Shown: piece by piece, positions 20,736-29,992 of the stretch | Layout of the letters: the number at the start of each line of letters is the position of its first letter | Position numbering within the stretch: position 1 is the stretch's first letter | Assembly: GCA_964628195.1 (NCBI GenBank) | Contig: CAZVPF010000024.1 | Span: 1 to 40,992, forward strand | Length of the DNA stretch: 40,992 bases | Direction of reading: 5' to 3' | Origin: CAZVPF01 sp964628195 | Lineage (GTDB): Bacteria; Planctomycetota; Phycisphaerae; Sedimentisphaerales; Anaerohalosphaeraceae | Notes under the pieces: model-generated | What the model was told of the DNA's origin: nothing | The model's input: the letters and a program-made list of their open reading frames with translations, nothing else | The model's database searches: none | Position numbers and translations under genes: made by a program

Positions 20736-22436
20736 CTACATTTGAAGATGACTCCTCATACAGCGTTCTTTTATTGCCAGAAGGTCTTTCATCACGTTGT
20801 GCAATTTCCCGCTGTGCTCTTCCGTGCCGAACGCGTCGTGCAGTTGTCGGTAGAGCTTGTAAAGCTCGGCATATACCCGGTGGTTTTCAGCTATGGGCTT
20901 GTACGTAGTTTCCTTAACGCCCGTCATTGCATCCTGGGCCTTTTCAAAGCTGTCATAGCCTCCCTTTGTCTTTCCTGCGACAACCGCTGCGGCAATCGCA
21001 GAACCCAGTGCGCATGTCTGGCCCGAACGAGAGACTTTCATTTCACAGCCGGTCACATCGGCATATATCTGCATAAGCATGGGGTTCTTTTCGGCGATTC
21101 CCCCGCAATTGACGACTTCAGCGATATTTACACCGAACTCTTTGAAGCGGTTGATAATGGTCAATGCCCCAAAGGCCGTTGATTCGATCAGCGCCCGGTA
21201 AATTTCTTCCGGCCTGGTATGCAGTGTCTGCCCTAAAAGCAATCCGGTTAACCTCTGGTCCACAAGGATTGTGCGGTTGCCGTTGTTCCAGTCCAGTGCC
21301 AAAAGCCCCGACTGACCGGGTTTGAGTTTGGCCGCCTTTTCAGTAAGTGCTGCGTGGTCGCCGCTTCCCTTGCCCCCGGGCTGAATATAATTGACAAACC
21401 AGTTAAAGATGTCACCCACCGCCGACTGTCCGGCCTCGAGCCCGAAAAAGCCAGGCAGGATGGAACCGTTAACAATCCCGCAAATACCAGGGATATCGGG
21501 CAGATCCTCTGCTGCGGGTGAGACGACCATATCGCACGCGCTGGTGCCGATTATCTTTACAAGCACCCCGTTTTTGATACCTGAGCCCACTGCCCCGAGA
21601 TGCGCATCAAACGCGCCCATTGCAACCGGGATACCTTCCGGCAAACCAAGCTTGCCGGCCCATTCTGCGGTTAAATATCCCGCGGCGGTGTCGATAGCGT
21701 ATGTCTGGTCGCTTAATGTGTCCCTTAACTTGCCGAGTTTGGGATCGAGCATCGACAGAAATTCCTTGTCCGGGTAACCGCCCCACGCATCGTTGAACAT
21801 CGCCTTGTGTCCTGCTGCGCAGCGACAGCGTTTGATAACCTTCGGATCACTCGTCCCGGTCAAAAGTCCCGTCATATAATCGGCATGTTCGACCCAGGTA
21901 TATGCCGCATCAAAAACTTTCTCATCAACACGTAAACAATGCAGAATTTTGCTGAAAAACCACTCGGAAGAATATGTCCCGCCGCATTTAGCCAGGTATT
22001 GAGGCCTGTGCTTTGCGGCAAGTTCCGTGATCTGGGCCGCTTCTACATAGCCTGTATGGTCCTTCCACAGCCATGCCTGGGCATTGAGGTTGTCTTTGAA
22101 AGCGTCCTGCAGACCAAGCGGGGCACCATGTTCGTCCACGGGGATCGGTGTTGAACCGGTCGTGTCCACGCCGATGCCGATCACGCCGGACGCATCGAAA
22201 CTGCTGTCGGCTTTTTTAGCAGCCGTAATCGAGTTTTTAACCGTGGTTACAAGCCCGTCTATGTAATCCTGCGGATTTTGACGAGCGAGATTATGGTCCG
22301 AAGGGTCCAGAATGATCCCCATATCCCCGGTCGGGTAATTGAAAACATCCGTCGCAAGTTCCGAACCATCGGCTGTGTTGACAATGATGCAGCGAACGGA
22401 ATTACTGCCGTAATCAAGACCAATTGTATAAGCCAT
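20736..22436 (-). CDS. araB: Ribulokinase
   Basis: A 566-residue FGGY-family kinase closest in pattern to AraB, which phosphorylates L-ribulose in arabinose catabolism. The ATP-binding start is YTIGLDYGSNSVRC. The AraB-type substrate region includes GIGVDTTGSTPIPVD, and the second domain has MGAFDAHLGAVG and KIIGTSACDMV, with the late FGGY signature region around ALIESTAFGALTIINRF and VNCGGIAEKNP. Length fits AraB (about 550-570), longer than xylulokinase or glycerol kinase. ATG at 22436 follows GGAG with an 8-base spacer. It lies downstream of the sulfatase on the same strand; no araA or araD is in the window. Confidence 0.92.
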   Translation of the reverse strand: MAYTIGLDYGSNSVRCIIVNTADGSELATDVFNYPTGDMGIILDPSDHNLARQNPQDYIDGLVTTVKNSITAAKKADSSFDASGVIGIGVDTTGSTPIPVDEHGAPLGLQDAFKDNLNAQAWLWKDHTGYVEAAQITELAAKHRPQYLAKCGGTYSSEWFFSKILHCLRVDEKVFDAAYTWVEHADYMTGLLTGTSDPKVIKRCRCAAGHKAMFNDAWGGYPDKEFLSMLDPKLGKLRDTLSDQTYAIDTAAGYLTAEWAGKLGLPEGIPVAMGAFDAHLGAVGSGIKNGVLVKIIGTSACDMVVSPAAEDLPDIPGICGIVNGSILPGFFGLEAGQSAVGDIFNWFVNYIQPGGKGSGDHAALTEKAAKLKPGQSGLLALDWNNGNRTILVDQRLTGLLLGQTLHTRPEEIYRALIESTAFGALTIINRFKEFGVNIAEVVNCGGIAEKNPMLMQIYADVTGCEMKVSRSGQTCALGSAIAAAVVAGKTKGGYDSFEKAQDAMTGVKETTYKPIAENHRVYAELYKLYRQLHDAFGTEEHSGKLHNVMKDLLAIKERCMRSHLQM

Positions 22437-22566
22437 CTACACTTCTCCAATATTCGTATGAATGAACATATTTGCCGTACCCATATACCATATATTACTC
22501 AAAATATGCCGCTTAGCAAATATTTTTCATCCCCTTAGACGTGCCCTGTTTTGGAGCGGGGCGGTG

Positions 22567-24078
22567 TTATGCGAAGTTTTCACCCGCTTCGGCGAGCCAT
22601 TGGTCGGTCCATGCGTCGAGCTGTTCCTGCACATCACTGTAGGCCGGATCGTTTATCAGGTTGTTGAGCTGATATGGGTCCTTCTCGTTGTCAAAGAGCT
22701 GCCATGCAGTTACCTTGCCTCCGGTTTGGCCTGCGGGGTCCCGGCGTTTTGTATAGGTGTAACGTGGTGTTCGCACGCCGCGGTAGTCGGCCAGTTCGGG
22801 TACCTTCTCGGTCATGTAGTTGCCCTCGGGCGGGCGGATGTACATGATCGGGGCGTATTTACGGGTGGCCGGGGACTTTCCCTTAATGTGGTTTGTAAAG
22901 TCTATGCCCTGCATTTGCCGGTCCGGCTGTACCCCGCAAAGGCCAAGCAGCGTCGGGGCGATGTCCACGCTTGAGAAAACCTCTTTCGAGGTTCGGCCTT
23001 TCGGCACAGCAGCGGGCCAGTTTATGATAAACGGCACGAGTACGGATTCGTCCCATGGCCAGCGTTTGTGCATCTGCCCGTGAGACAGCAGCAGTTCACC
23101 GTGGTCGCTGGTGAATATGACAATGGTGTTCTCGGCAATGCCGAGTGTTTCGAGCCTGGTCATCAGTTGACCGACGAGTTCGTCGATCGCACTTATATGG
23201 GCGTAAAAATAGAGGTGGTTCTGTTTGAGCTTATCGGTCCGGTCATTTTCGGGGACGTTCGGGCGAAGCTCGACATTTTCGCCTTTGGACCCGAGCTTGT
23301 CTTTGTAATAATCGAGCCACTTTTTCGGCGGCGCCGGAACACTGAACGGCGGGTGCGGCTTGTTGGGACAGCACATCACCGCAAAAGGCTCGTCGCTGTT
23401 TGCGTCGATGAAGTCAAACATTGTGTTGAACATACCGGCAGGGGGGTAATCGCCCCAGTGCACGAGCCTGCCTTTTTCGTCAAAGTAGCCTTTAATACGT
23501 TTTTTCCGGTCAATATAGTATCTCTCGGCCCAGAGGTCGTCGAACCCGAACCGTGCAGACCCGGGCGGGACCTGCTCTGCCTGCATGGGTTTCCCGTCAA
23601 GTCCTGTGAAAGTCCCTTTCTCCTGGTTGTAGAGGTGCCACTTGCCCACGTAGCCGGTTTTATAACCGGCCTTTTTAAGCTGCCTTGCCCAGCTTGGGTT
23701 TGATGGGTGCAGTCCGTAGTTGCCGGTGTTGGCGCATCGGCTGGCGTTCCAGAGCATCCCGTTCTGGTGGGACATCATGCCGGTAAGCTGAATCGCGCGG
23801 TGCGGCACGCAGATCGGGTTGTTGGATACGCAGTTGGCAAATGTCATGCCCCCCCGGGCAAGTCGCTCGAGGTTGGGGGTATGTACCTGTTCAGACAAGC
23901 CCAGGGACCACGCGCGCTGCGGCATTTCATCGACCATTATGTACACAAGATTGGGCTTGCGAAGCTTTTGAGCTGGCTGTGTTTGCTCGCAGCCCGACAA
24001 CAGCGCCGGAACACTTGCCGAAAGACCAACACCGAGCGTTCGTTTGAGGAATTGACGACGTTTCATATTCGTATCCAT
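22567..24078 (-). CDS. Cys-type sulfatase, Tat-exported lipoprotein
   Basis: A 503-residue S1-family sulfatase. The N-terminus carries a twin-arginine motif (KRRQFLKR, residues 6-13) followed by a hydrophobic region and lipobox ALLSGC, so a Tat-exported, lipid-anchored protein with acylated Cys30 is expected. The formylglycine site is Cys90 in CVPHRAIQLTG, which fits C-x-P-x-R but has His where most sulfatases have Ser. Metal-binding acids appear in VYIMVDEMP and FTSDHGELL. It should hydrolyse sulfate esters from a polysaccharide or similar substrate. The start is set at ATG 24078 because AGGGG lies 4 bases upstream; a GTG at 24099 extends the frame. A maturase is not in the window. Confidence 0.9.
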   Translation of the reverse strand: MDTNMKRRQFLKRTLGVGLSASVPALLSGCEQTQPAQKLRKPNLVYIMVDEMPQRAWSLGLSEQVHTPNLERLARGGMTFANCVSNNPICVPHRAIQLTGMMSHQNGMLWNASRCANTGNYGLHPSNPSWARQLKKAGYKTGYVGKWHLYNQEKGTFTGLDGKPMQAEQVPPGSARFGFDDLWAERYYIDRKKRIKGYFDEKGRLVHWGDYPPAGMFNTMFDFIDANSDEPFAVMCCPNKPHPPFSVPAPPKKWLDYYKDKLGSKGENVELRPNVPENDRTDKLKQNHLYFYAHISAIDELVGQLMTRLETLGIAENTIVIFTSDHGELLLSHGQMHKRWPWDESVLVPFIINWPAAVPKGRTSKEVFSSVDIAPTLLGLCGVQPDRQMQGIDFTNHIKGKSPATRKYAPIMYIRPPEGNYMTEKVPELADYRGVRTPRYTYTKRRDPAGQTGGKVTAWQLFDNEKDPYQLNNLINDPAYSDVQEQLDAWTDQWLAEAGENFA

Positions 24079-24202
24079 TTTGCCCCTTTTGCTTAACACA
24101 ACTCACGGGTGTATTCTATTGGATTTCTTACCAAAAGGCAAGGGCAACGGATAAGCTATGGCCGTCAGATTCGCTGTGATAAGGGTTCATCCTGCCGGCG
24201 GA

Positions 24203-25447
24203 TTAAACCTTTCCTAATATGAGTGTCGAGTTGTGGCCGCCGAATCCGAGCGAGTTACTCATTGCGTAGTCAAGTTTTGCCTCTCTCGCCTCGTTCGGCA
24301 CGTAGTCTATCTTCGGGTCGCATTCTGGGTCAACGTTATCGAGGTTTGCAGTCGGAGGTATCTTCGAAGATTCGATAGCCTTGGCAACGGCGATAAGCTC
24401 GACAGCCCCGCTTGCGCCGAGAAGGTGCCCCAGGCAGCTTTTGGTAGAGCTTACCGTCAGCTTGTAGGCGTGATCGCCGAAGACGCTCTTTACAGCAAGA
24501 CTTTCCGCCGCGTCGTTAAGCGGCGTGCTCGTGCCGTGTGCGTTTACATACTGAATCTTTTCCGGGGCAAGTCCGGCCTGGTCAAGAGCCCGTTTCATTG
24601 CCTCGGCTGCGCCGCTGCCGTCCGGTGACGGGGCGGTAATGTGATAACCGTCGCATGTCGCGCCGTAGCCGATAAGCTCGCAGTAAATCTTGGCACCGCG
24701 TTTTTTGGCGTGTTCATATTCTTCAAGTATCGCAACGCCCGCACCCTCTGCCAGGACAAACCCGTCACGATCCTTGTCGAAAGGCCTCGATGCGTGTGTC
24801 GGGTCGTCGTTGCGGGTGCTAAGCGACTTAAGCGAGCAGAAAGAGGCCAGGCCGATAGGCGTCAGGGCAGCTTCGGAACCGCCGCTGATCATCACATCGG
24901 CTCTGCCGTTCTTTATCTGGTAGAAGGCCTCGCCAAACGAGTGGCTGGCCGATGCGCAGGCGGTAACTACGCACATGTTGGGGCCCTGCAGGTTGTAGTT
25001 AATAGCGATACAGCCCGACGCCGCGTTGCCCATCAGCTTCGGCACACAGAACGGAGAGACCTTTGTCGGGCCTTTTTCGAGCAGCCTGATGTGCTGGTCC
25101 TCGATCTCCTTAAGCCCGCCGATGCCTGTACCGACAAGCACGCCGGCACGCTCACGGTCGACCTGTTCAAAGTCAATACCGCTGTCCTTGACCGCCGTGA
25201 TCGCAGAGGCCATCGCCATCTGGGTGAAACGGTCCATTCGCCTGCCCTCACGGTGTGAGAGATAATTTCCGACGTCAAACTTCTTGACCTCCCCGCCTAT
25301 CTTGACGGGAAATTCCGTGGTATCGAAACTTTCGATCATGGAAATGCCGCTTTTCCCTGCGCACAGGGCGTCGAACATTTCCTGAGCCGTTTCACCGAGG
25401 GATGTAACGCATCCCAAGCCGGTAATAACTACACGCCTGTCATTCAT
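24203..25447 (-). CDS. fabF: Beta-ketoacyl-ACP synthase II
   Basis: A 414-residue condensing enzyme that elongates acyl-ACP with malonyl-ACP. The start RRVVITGLGCVTSLG is diagnostic. The catalytic triad is Cys in VVTACASASHSFG, His in VNAHGTSTPLND and His in KSCLGHLLGASG, and the C-terminus has NSLGFGGHNSTL. ATG at 25447 lies 20 bases after the acpP stop, matching the near-universal acpP-fabF order. It is the last gene of the fatty-acid cluster. Confidence 0.96.
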   Translation of the reverse strand: MNDRRVVITGLGCVTSLGETAQEMFDALCAGKSGISMIESFDTTEFPVKIGGEVKKFDVGNYLSHREGRRMDRFTQMAMASAITAVKDSGIDFEQVDRERAGVLVGTGIGGLKEIEDQHIRLLEKGPTKVSPFCVPKLMGNAASGCIAINYNLQGPNMCVVTACASASHSFGEAFYQIKNGRADVMISGGSEAALTPIGLASFCSLKSLSTRNDDPTHASRPFDKDRDGFVLAEGAGVAILEEYEHAKKRGAKIYCELIGYGATCDGYHITAPSPDGSGAAEAMKRALDQAGLAPEKIQYVNAHGTSTPLNDAAESLAVKSVFGDHAYKLTVSSTKSCLGHLLGASGAVELIAVAKAIESSKIPPTANLDNVDPECDPKIDYVPNEAREAKLDYAMSNSLGFGGHNSTLILGKV

Positions 25448-25467
25448 AAATATTAATCACCGCTAAC

Positions 25468-25737
25468 TTAGTTCTGGTCCTTGTTTTTCACGATCTCAAC
25501 GATGTAATCAATGGCAGCTCCGACAGTCTGGATCTTCTCGGCCTCTTCGTCGGGGATGCTCATGTCGAACTCATCCTCGAACTCCATGACCAGCTCGACA
25601 GTGTCGAGAGAGTCGGCATTCAGGTCGTTAATAAACGATGTCTCCCGTTTGATCTCGGACTTGTCAACGCCCATCTGTTCGCTGACGATTTCAATTACTT
25701 TTGACTCGATTGCAGCTACATCAATATCAGCACTCAC
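25468..25737 (-). CDS. acpP: Acyl carrier protein
   Basis: An 89-residue acidic carrier protein. The phosphopantetheine attachment Ser is in LNADSLDTVELVMEFE, followed by the acidic helix DEFDMSIPDEEAEKI that docks partner enzymes. GTG at 25737 is taken as the start, because AGGAGG ends 6 bases upstream; a TTG two codons earlier directly abuts the ribosome site. The 158-base gap after fabG holds a separate promoter at 25852-25880, which would allow the high expression usual for ACP. Confidence 0.95.
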   Translation of the reverse strand: MSADIDVAAIESKVIEIVSEQMGVDKSEIKRETSFINDLNADSLDTVELVMEFEDEFDMSIPDEEAEKIQTVGAAIDYIVEIVKNKDQN

Positions 25738-25851
25738 TGGCAACCTCCTTACAATAAAGTTGACTTAAATTCACTTTTTAATTACGTTATTTACGAAACA
25801 AACAATTTAACACTAAAAACTGACAATTCTCTAACATTTCTTCAGGGCGGT

Positions 25852-25880
25852 AATATATCGACCGGAGCCTGAGTTTTCAA
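25852..25880 (-). promoter_or_regulatory. Internal promoter for acpP-fabF
   Basis: On the minus strand TTGAAA (25880-25875) and TATATT (25857-25852) are 17 bases apart. Transcription would start near 25845, leaving a leader of about 108 bases before acpP. Confidence 0.6.
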
Positions 25881-25895
25881 TGTTTTTTTTCAATA

Positions 25896-26642
25896 TTACA
25901 TCGCCATTCCGCCGTCCACGCACAGAACCTGGCCCGTTATATAACCTGCCTCGTCGCTTGCGAGAAAAGCAACAGCTTTTGCGATGTCGTCCACGGTCCC
26001 GAACTTTCGTGCCGGGATCATCTGTTTTGCCCCGTCTTTGACCGGTTCGGGCAGAACATCGGTCATTTCCGTTATGATAAAGCCCGGCGCGATACAGTTG
26101 GCGGTTACGTTTTTCTTGGCGACCTCGCGGGCGACGGATTTTGTCATTCCGATAAGGGCCGCCTTGCTCGATGCGTAATTTGCCTGTCCAGCGTTGCCCA
26201 TAACCCCGGCTACCGAACTTAGGCTGATTATCCTGCCGAATTTACCCCGAACCATCGACGACAAAGCCACCCGGGTCGCGATAAAGGCCGCCCTGAAGTT
26301 GACCGCCATAACCTTGTCAAGGTCGTCGTCGCCTATCCTGAGCATAAGGTTGTCGCGGGTTATACCGGCGTTGTTTACAAGTATGCCGATACCGCCGTGC
26401 TCCGAAGCCGCACTTTCGAGCGTTTCGGTAAGCTTTGCGGTGTCGGTTATGTCCACTGCTGCGGTTTTGACCGTGTATCCTGCTTCTTTTGCTGATTTTT
26501 CCAGGTCCGCAAGCTGGTCGGCGTTGATATCGAGACCGAGTACCTCCCGTCCCTGTGCGAGCAGCTCGAGTACGATCGCTTTTCCGATGCCTCTCGCCGC
26601 GCCTGTAACTACTGCTAATCTTTTTGCTGGTTTATCTGCCAT
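25896..26642 (-). CDS. fabG: 3-oxoacyl-ACP reductase
   Basis: A 248-residue short-chain dehydrogenase that reduces 3-ketoacyl-ACP with NADPH. The cofactor motif is VTGAARGIGKAI, NNAG is in ILVNNAGITRDN, and the catalytic Ser-Tyr-Lys are in LSSVAGVMGNAGQ and NYASSKAAL. The C-terminus, GYITGQVLCVDGGMAM, is typical of FabG. ATG at 26642 has GGAG 5 bases upstream; a GTG at 26648 is less well placed. It follows fabD after 16 bases in the fatty-acid operon. Confidence 0.95.
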   Translation of the reverse strand: MADKPAKRLAVVTGAARGIGKAIVLELLAQGREVLGLDINADQLADLEKSAKEAGYTVKTAAVDITDTAKLTETLESAASEHGGIGILVNNAGITRDNLMLRIGDDDLDKVMAVNFRAAFIATRVALSSMVRGKFGRIISLSSVAGVMGNAGQANYASSKAALIGMTKSVAREVAKKNVTANCIAPGFIITEMTDVLPEPVKDGAKQMIPARKFGTVDDIAKAVAFLASDEAGYITGQVLCVDGGMAM

Positions 26643-26658
26643 TTTCACTCCGTTACTC

Positions 26659-27603
26659 TCACGCCGCTGCCTGCGACAGAAGAGACTTCAAAGTCTTCTC
26701 ATCGCTGACGTTGGTCACTTTCATTTTCCTGTTAATGCGTTTCATCAAACCGGTAAGAACTCTGCCGGGTCCGATTTCATAAAATTCGGTGACACCCTCT
26801 GCGAGCAGTTTTTCCATGCACTTTTGCCACAGGATCGGCTCGACGAGCTGGCGGACAAGGCCTTTTCTTACCGCTGCCGGGTCGGGGTAATAATCCGTGT
26901 CGACATTCGATATTATTTTTGTACCGCCGGGGGTCTGTATTTCAGTTTCGTTAAGGGCCTTTTCGAGCCTCTCTGCCGCTGGTGACATCATTTCTGTATG
27001 GAATGCGCCTGCTACGCTTAAGGGGACCGCTTTTATCGCCTCGAACTCCGGTGCAAGTTCGACAGCCCTTTGACATGCCTCCACCTCGCCGCTTATGACG
27101 ATCTGGCCCGGGCAGTTGAAGTTGGCAGGCTTGAGCAGCCGGCCCTGCGAAGCCTTTTCGCACAGGGCGTTTACCTTTTCTTCGTCAAGGCCGATGATGC
27201 TGACCATCGAGCCTTTGGACCGCTCGGCTGCTTCCTGCATTGCAAGGCCTCTTTCACGGACCAGTTTCAGTCCGTCCTCGAAGGAAATAATCCCCGCCGC
27301 GTAAAGGGCCGTGTATTCGCCCATGCTCAGCCCCGCGGTAACGTCGGCGGTGAAATTCTCGCCGGTGTTTTCGCCAATAACCTCAAGTATCGCAGCCGAT
27401 GCGGTGAATATAGCCGGCTGAGATATGTCCGTGCTGTCGAGTTTCTCCTGCGGACCTTCAAAGCAGAGAGTTTTTATATCCATACCGAGTATGTCGTTGG
27501 CCCTGTCAAAGACAGCCATCGCAGAAGGGAAGCTTCCGGCAACATCGCCGCCCATGCCCGCCGAATGTGCACCCTGTCCCGGAAATAAAAAAGCCCTTTT
27601 CAT
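26659..27603 (-). CDS. fabD: Malonyl-CoA:ACP transacylase
   Basis: A FabD of 314 residues from the preferred start, transferring malonyl from CoA to ACP. Motifs are FLFPGQGAHSAGMGG at the N-terminus, the nucleophile Ser in AGLSMGEYTALYAAG, and the catalytic His in VAGAFHTEMMSPA. The frame allows ATG at 27624 or 27603. The second gives the standard MKRAFLFPGQGA start and has GGGA 8 bases upstream; the first has no ribosome site but lies 4 bases after fabH and could be coupled. It forms part of the plsX-fabH-fabD-fabG-acpP-fabF cluster. Confidence 0.93.
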   Translation of the reverse strand: MKRAFLFPGQGAHSAGMGGDVAGSFPSAMAVFDRANDILGMDIKTLCFEGPQEKLDSTDISQPAIFTASAAILEVIGENTGENFTADVTAGLSMGEYTALYAAGIISFEDGLKLVRERGLAMQEAAERSKGSMVSIIGLDEEKVNALCEKASQGRLLKPANFNCPGQIVISGEVEACQRAVELAPEFEAIKAVPLSVAGAFHTEMMSPAAERLEKALNETEIQTPGGTKIISNVDTDYYPDPAAVRKGLVRQLVEPILWQKCMEKLLAEGVTEFYEIGPGRVLTGLMKRINRKMKVTNVSDEKTLKSLLSQAAA

Positions 27604-27628
27604 ATTACCATTCCCGTTTGTCATTTTA

Positions 27629-28645
27629 TCAAAACTGAACTACGTTCGCTCCCCATGTCAAACCGCCTCCGAAAGCGACCATCAGCACGATGTCGCCCGG
27701 GCCTATCCTGCCCTGATGTTTGCACTCATTCAGCGCGATAGGTATAGAAGCCGCCGAGGTGTTCCCGTATTTTTCTATGTTGATGAACACGCTTTCTTCC
27801 TTTAGCTCAAGCCTCTTTCCGACCGACTCGATTATGCGTGCGTTCATCTGGTGGGGGATGTACATTTTTATATCGTCAGTGCTGAGGTTGCATGCCTCGA
27901 GGCAGTCGTTTACAAGCTCCACAATCCGCCTGACTGCAAGCTGGTATACCTCCCGGCCGTTTATATTCATAAGTGTCTTCTTGGGGTCGTCCAGCGGCTT
28001 GTTTACCGGGTGCCTGGACCCGTAAGCCTGGCAGTTAAGCGAAGTCCATCCGGAACCGTCTGCCGCCGAGGTGCTGTACATTATGCCAAGCGGTTTGGGC
28101 TGGTCGCTTTTTCGAACTATCACCGCCCCGGCCCCGTCGCCGAAGAGGATACAGCTCGCCCGGTCCTCGTAGTCGGTTATCCGGCTGAGAGTTTCGGCAC
28201 CGATTACAAGGGCGTTGTTGTACCTTCCGGTCTTGAGGAACTGTTCGACGATGGATATTCCGTAAACGAATCCGCTGCAAGCCGCGGAAAGGTCGAACGC
28301 CCATGCGTTTGTGGCCCCGATGGCATCCTGCACAAAGCATGCGGTTGAAGGAAACACCATTTCAGGCGTTACCGTGGCGACAATGATAAGATCGAGTTCA
28401 AGCGGGTCAAGCCCTGCGTCTTCGAGCGCCCTTTTTGCCGCCGTCGAGGCCATTGTCGCGGTGGTGTCGTTTTCACCTGCTATGTGCCTCTCCTTGATTC
28501 CCGTACGGGTGGTTATCCACTCGTCGGAAGTTTCGACGAACTTTGTGAAGTCTTCATTGCTAAGGACCTTCTCGGGTAAAAAAGAGCCTGTCCCTGCGAT
28601 GACCGCATTGTAAGCGCCAGTTGCCGGTTTTACTGGTTTATTCAC
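27629..28645 (-). CDS. fabH: Beta-ketoacyl-ACP synthase III
   Basis: A 338-residue FabH that starts fatty-acid synthesis by condensing acetyl- or branched acyl-CoA with malonyl-ACP. The catalytic residues are Cys in LSAACSGFVYGIS, His in YIPHQMNARI and Asn in KYGNTSAASIP. It begins with GTG at 28645, which overlaps the plsX stop by eight bases, with AAGGA 9 bases upstream. No ATG is available nearby in frame, so coupled translation with plsX is likely. The first ~12 residues are an extension compared with the E. coli protein. Confidence 0.95.
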   Translation of the reverse strand: MNKPVKPATGAYNAVIAGTGSFLPEKVLSNEDFTKFVETSDEWITTRTGIKERHIAGENDTTATMASTAAKRALEDAGLDPLELDLIIVATVTPEMVFPSTACFVQDAIGATNAWAFDLSAACSGFVYGISIVEQFLKTGRYNNALVIGAETLSRITDYEDRASCILFGDGAGAVIVRKSDQPKPLGIMYSTSAADGSGWTSLNCQAYGSRHPVNKPLDDPKKTLMNINGREVYQLAVRRIVELVNDCLEACNLSTDDIKMYIPHQMNARIIESVGKRLELKEESVFINIEKYGNTSAASIPIALNECKHQGRIGPGDIVLMVAFGGGLTWGANVVQF

Positions 28646-29654
28646 TGTTGGTAATCCTTACCGTCGATGTTGCCAGATACTCTTCTATCTGCTCGTTAAT
28701 TTTATTTTCATAGAATTTACGCGTAAAAAGCAGGGCGTTTTTAATCGTCCTGCTCTTGCTCGAACCGTGGCAGATAACCGCTGTGCCCTTAACACCCAGC
28801 AGCAGCGCCCCGCCGTATTCGTGCCAGTCGTATTTCTTGTAAATCTCCGTCATCACGCCCTTGAACTGCATCGCCAGCCCGAGGTCCTTTTGCACAAGCT
28901 CCTGCTTTATGCTTTTGAAAAGGCCCTCTACGATACCCTCGGTCAGCTTGAGAACGACATTGCCGACAAAACCTTCGCATATCGCCACATCGCAAACTCC
29001 GTCCATAAGGTCTCGGCCTTCAATATTGCCGATAAAGTTAAGCCGGTCGTCAGCACGCATAATTTCACGAGTCTTTTTTACGATCGGGTTGCCTTTCGCC
29101 TCTTCTGCGCCGATGTTCAGTATCGCAACGCGCGGGTTTTCAATTCCGAGCATCTGCTGGGAATAAATCCTCGCCATGATGGCGTACTGGTAAAGGTTTA
29201 GCGGCTTGCACGATATATTGGCACCGACGTCGCAAACCGTTACAGGCCCGCCGAATGTGGGCATAACAACCGCAATGCCCGGGCGGTTGACTCCTTCAAG
29301 ATTTCTCAGCCTAAGTTGGTACGCTGCCACGCAAGCGCCCGTGTTGCCCGCAGAAACCGCCGCCTCGAATTGCTTATGCGATGCCATCCTTGCCATTATG
29401 TTGATAGAGCTTTTCCTCTTTTTTCGCAGTGACTCTATGGGCGGTTCGTCCATTTCGATAACCTCAGGTGCATGGACGATTTTTATCTTGTCATTATCAC
29501 CTTCGAGTTTTTCGAGGCAGGGCTTAATCTTCTCGCTCTGGCCTATGAGTATAAGCTCATCGTGACCGGGCAGAATCCCTGCTGCCTCTATTACACCCTT
29601 AATGATTTCTTCGGGAGCATAATCGCCACCCATGGCGTCAATTGCGATTCGCAT
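28638..29654 (-). CDS. plsX: Phosphate acyltransferase PlsX
   Basis: A 338-residue PlsX, which makes acyl-phosphate from acyl-ACP for phospholipid synthesis. The start MRIAIDAMGGDYAPEEIIKG is the family signature; other conserved stretches are AAVSAGNTGACVA and DVAICEGFVGNVVLK. ATG at 29654 is 2 bases after the rpmF stop, with AGGAGG inside the end of rpmF 13 bases upstream. The rpmF-plsX-fabH order is conserved widely in bacteria and links ribosome and membrane synthesis. Confidence 0.96.
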   Translation of the reverse strand: MRIAIDAMGGDYAPEEIIKGVIEAAGILPGHDELILIGQSEKIKPCLEKLEGDNDKIKIVHAPEVIEMDEPPIESLRKKRKSSINIMARMASHKQFEAAVSAGNTGACVAAYQLRLRNLEGVNRPGIAVVMPTFGGPVTVCDVGANISCKPLNLYQYAIMARIYSQQMLGIENPRVAILNIGAEEAKGNPIVKKTREIMRADDRLNFIGNIEGRDLMDGVCDVAICEGFVGNVVLKLTEGIVEGLFKSIKQELVQKDLGLAMQFKGVMTEIYKKYDWHEYGGALLLGVKGTAVICHGSSKSRTIKNALLFTRKFYENKINEQIEEYLATSTVRITNSE

Positions 29655-29656
29655 TT

Positions 29657-29845
29657 TTAGCTTGCAGCCTCCTTGCCGAGGTCCAGTGTGATTTTGGGGT
29701 TGACATATCCGCAGTTGTCACACGCCGCATGGGCGAGCTTTGCGCTGTTGCAGCCTTTGCAGATCGAATAGTTCGACGCGTAAAGCTTTTTGTGGGCCCG
29801 CCTTGTTCTTGTTCTGCACTTACTTGTTTTCTTTTTGGGCAGCAT
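29657..29845 (-). CDS. rpmF: Ribosomal protein bL32
   Basis: A 62-residue bL32. The basic N-terminus PKKKTSKCRTRTRRAH is characteristic, and a zinc ribbon is kept with two Cys pairs (CKGC and CDNC), so this is the zinc-binding form. The ribosome site GGAG lies just before the ATG at 29845. It leads the lipid cluster and has a leader of about 140 bases with three hairpins. The YceD/DUF177 gene that often precedes rpmF is absent here. Confidence 0.95.
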   Translation of the reverse strand: MLPKKKTSKCRTRTRRAHKKLYASNYSICKGCNSAKLAHAACDNCGYVNPKITLDLGKEAAS

Positions 29846-29871
29846 CTTTTGACTCCAAAAAACCCATTAGT

Positions 29872-29894
29872 GCCCTGATGCATCAGCATCGGGC
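29872..29894 (-). promoter_or_regulatory. Hairpin in the rpmF leader, next to the ribosome site
   Basis: GCCC-T-GATGC pairs with GCATC-GGGC around ATCA, a nine-pair stem with one bulge, 15 bases upstream of the rpmF ribosome site. A T-run (six T on the minus strand) follows after nine bases. Two further inverted repeats lie upstream in the same leader: 29909-29932, and 29945-29966 with CTATCAG/CTGATAG. The structure may control L32 or lipid-operon expression. Confidence 0.42.
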
Positions 29895-29992
29895 AAATAA
29901 CCAATAAAACACCCAGCCGACGCCGGGAGTGTAATAGAAAATATCTATCAGACAAAGGCCTGATAGTAAAGGAAAAATTCGTAAAGGAGCCT

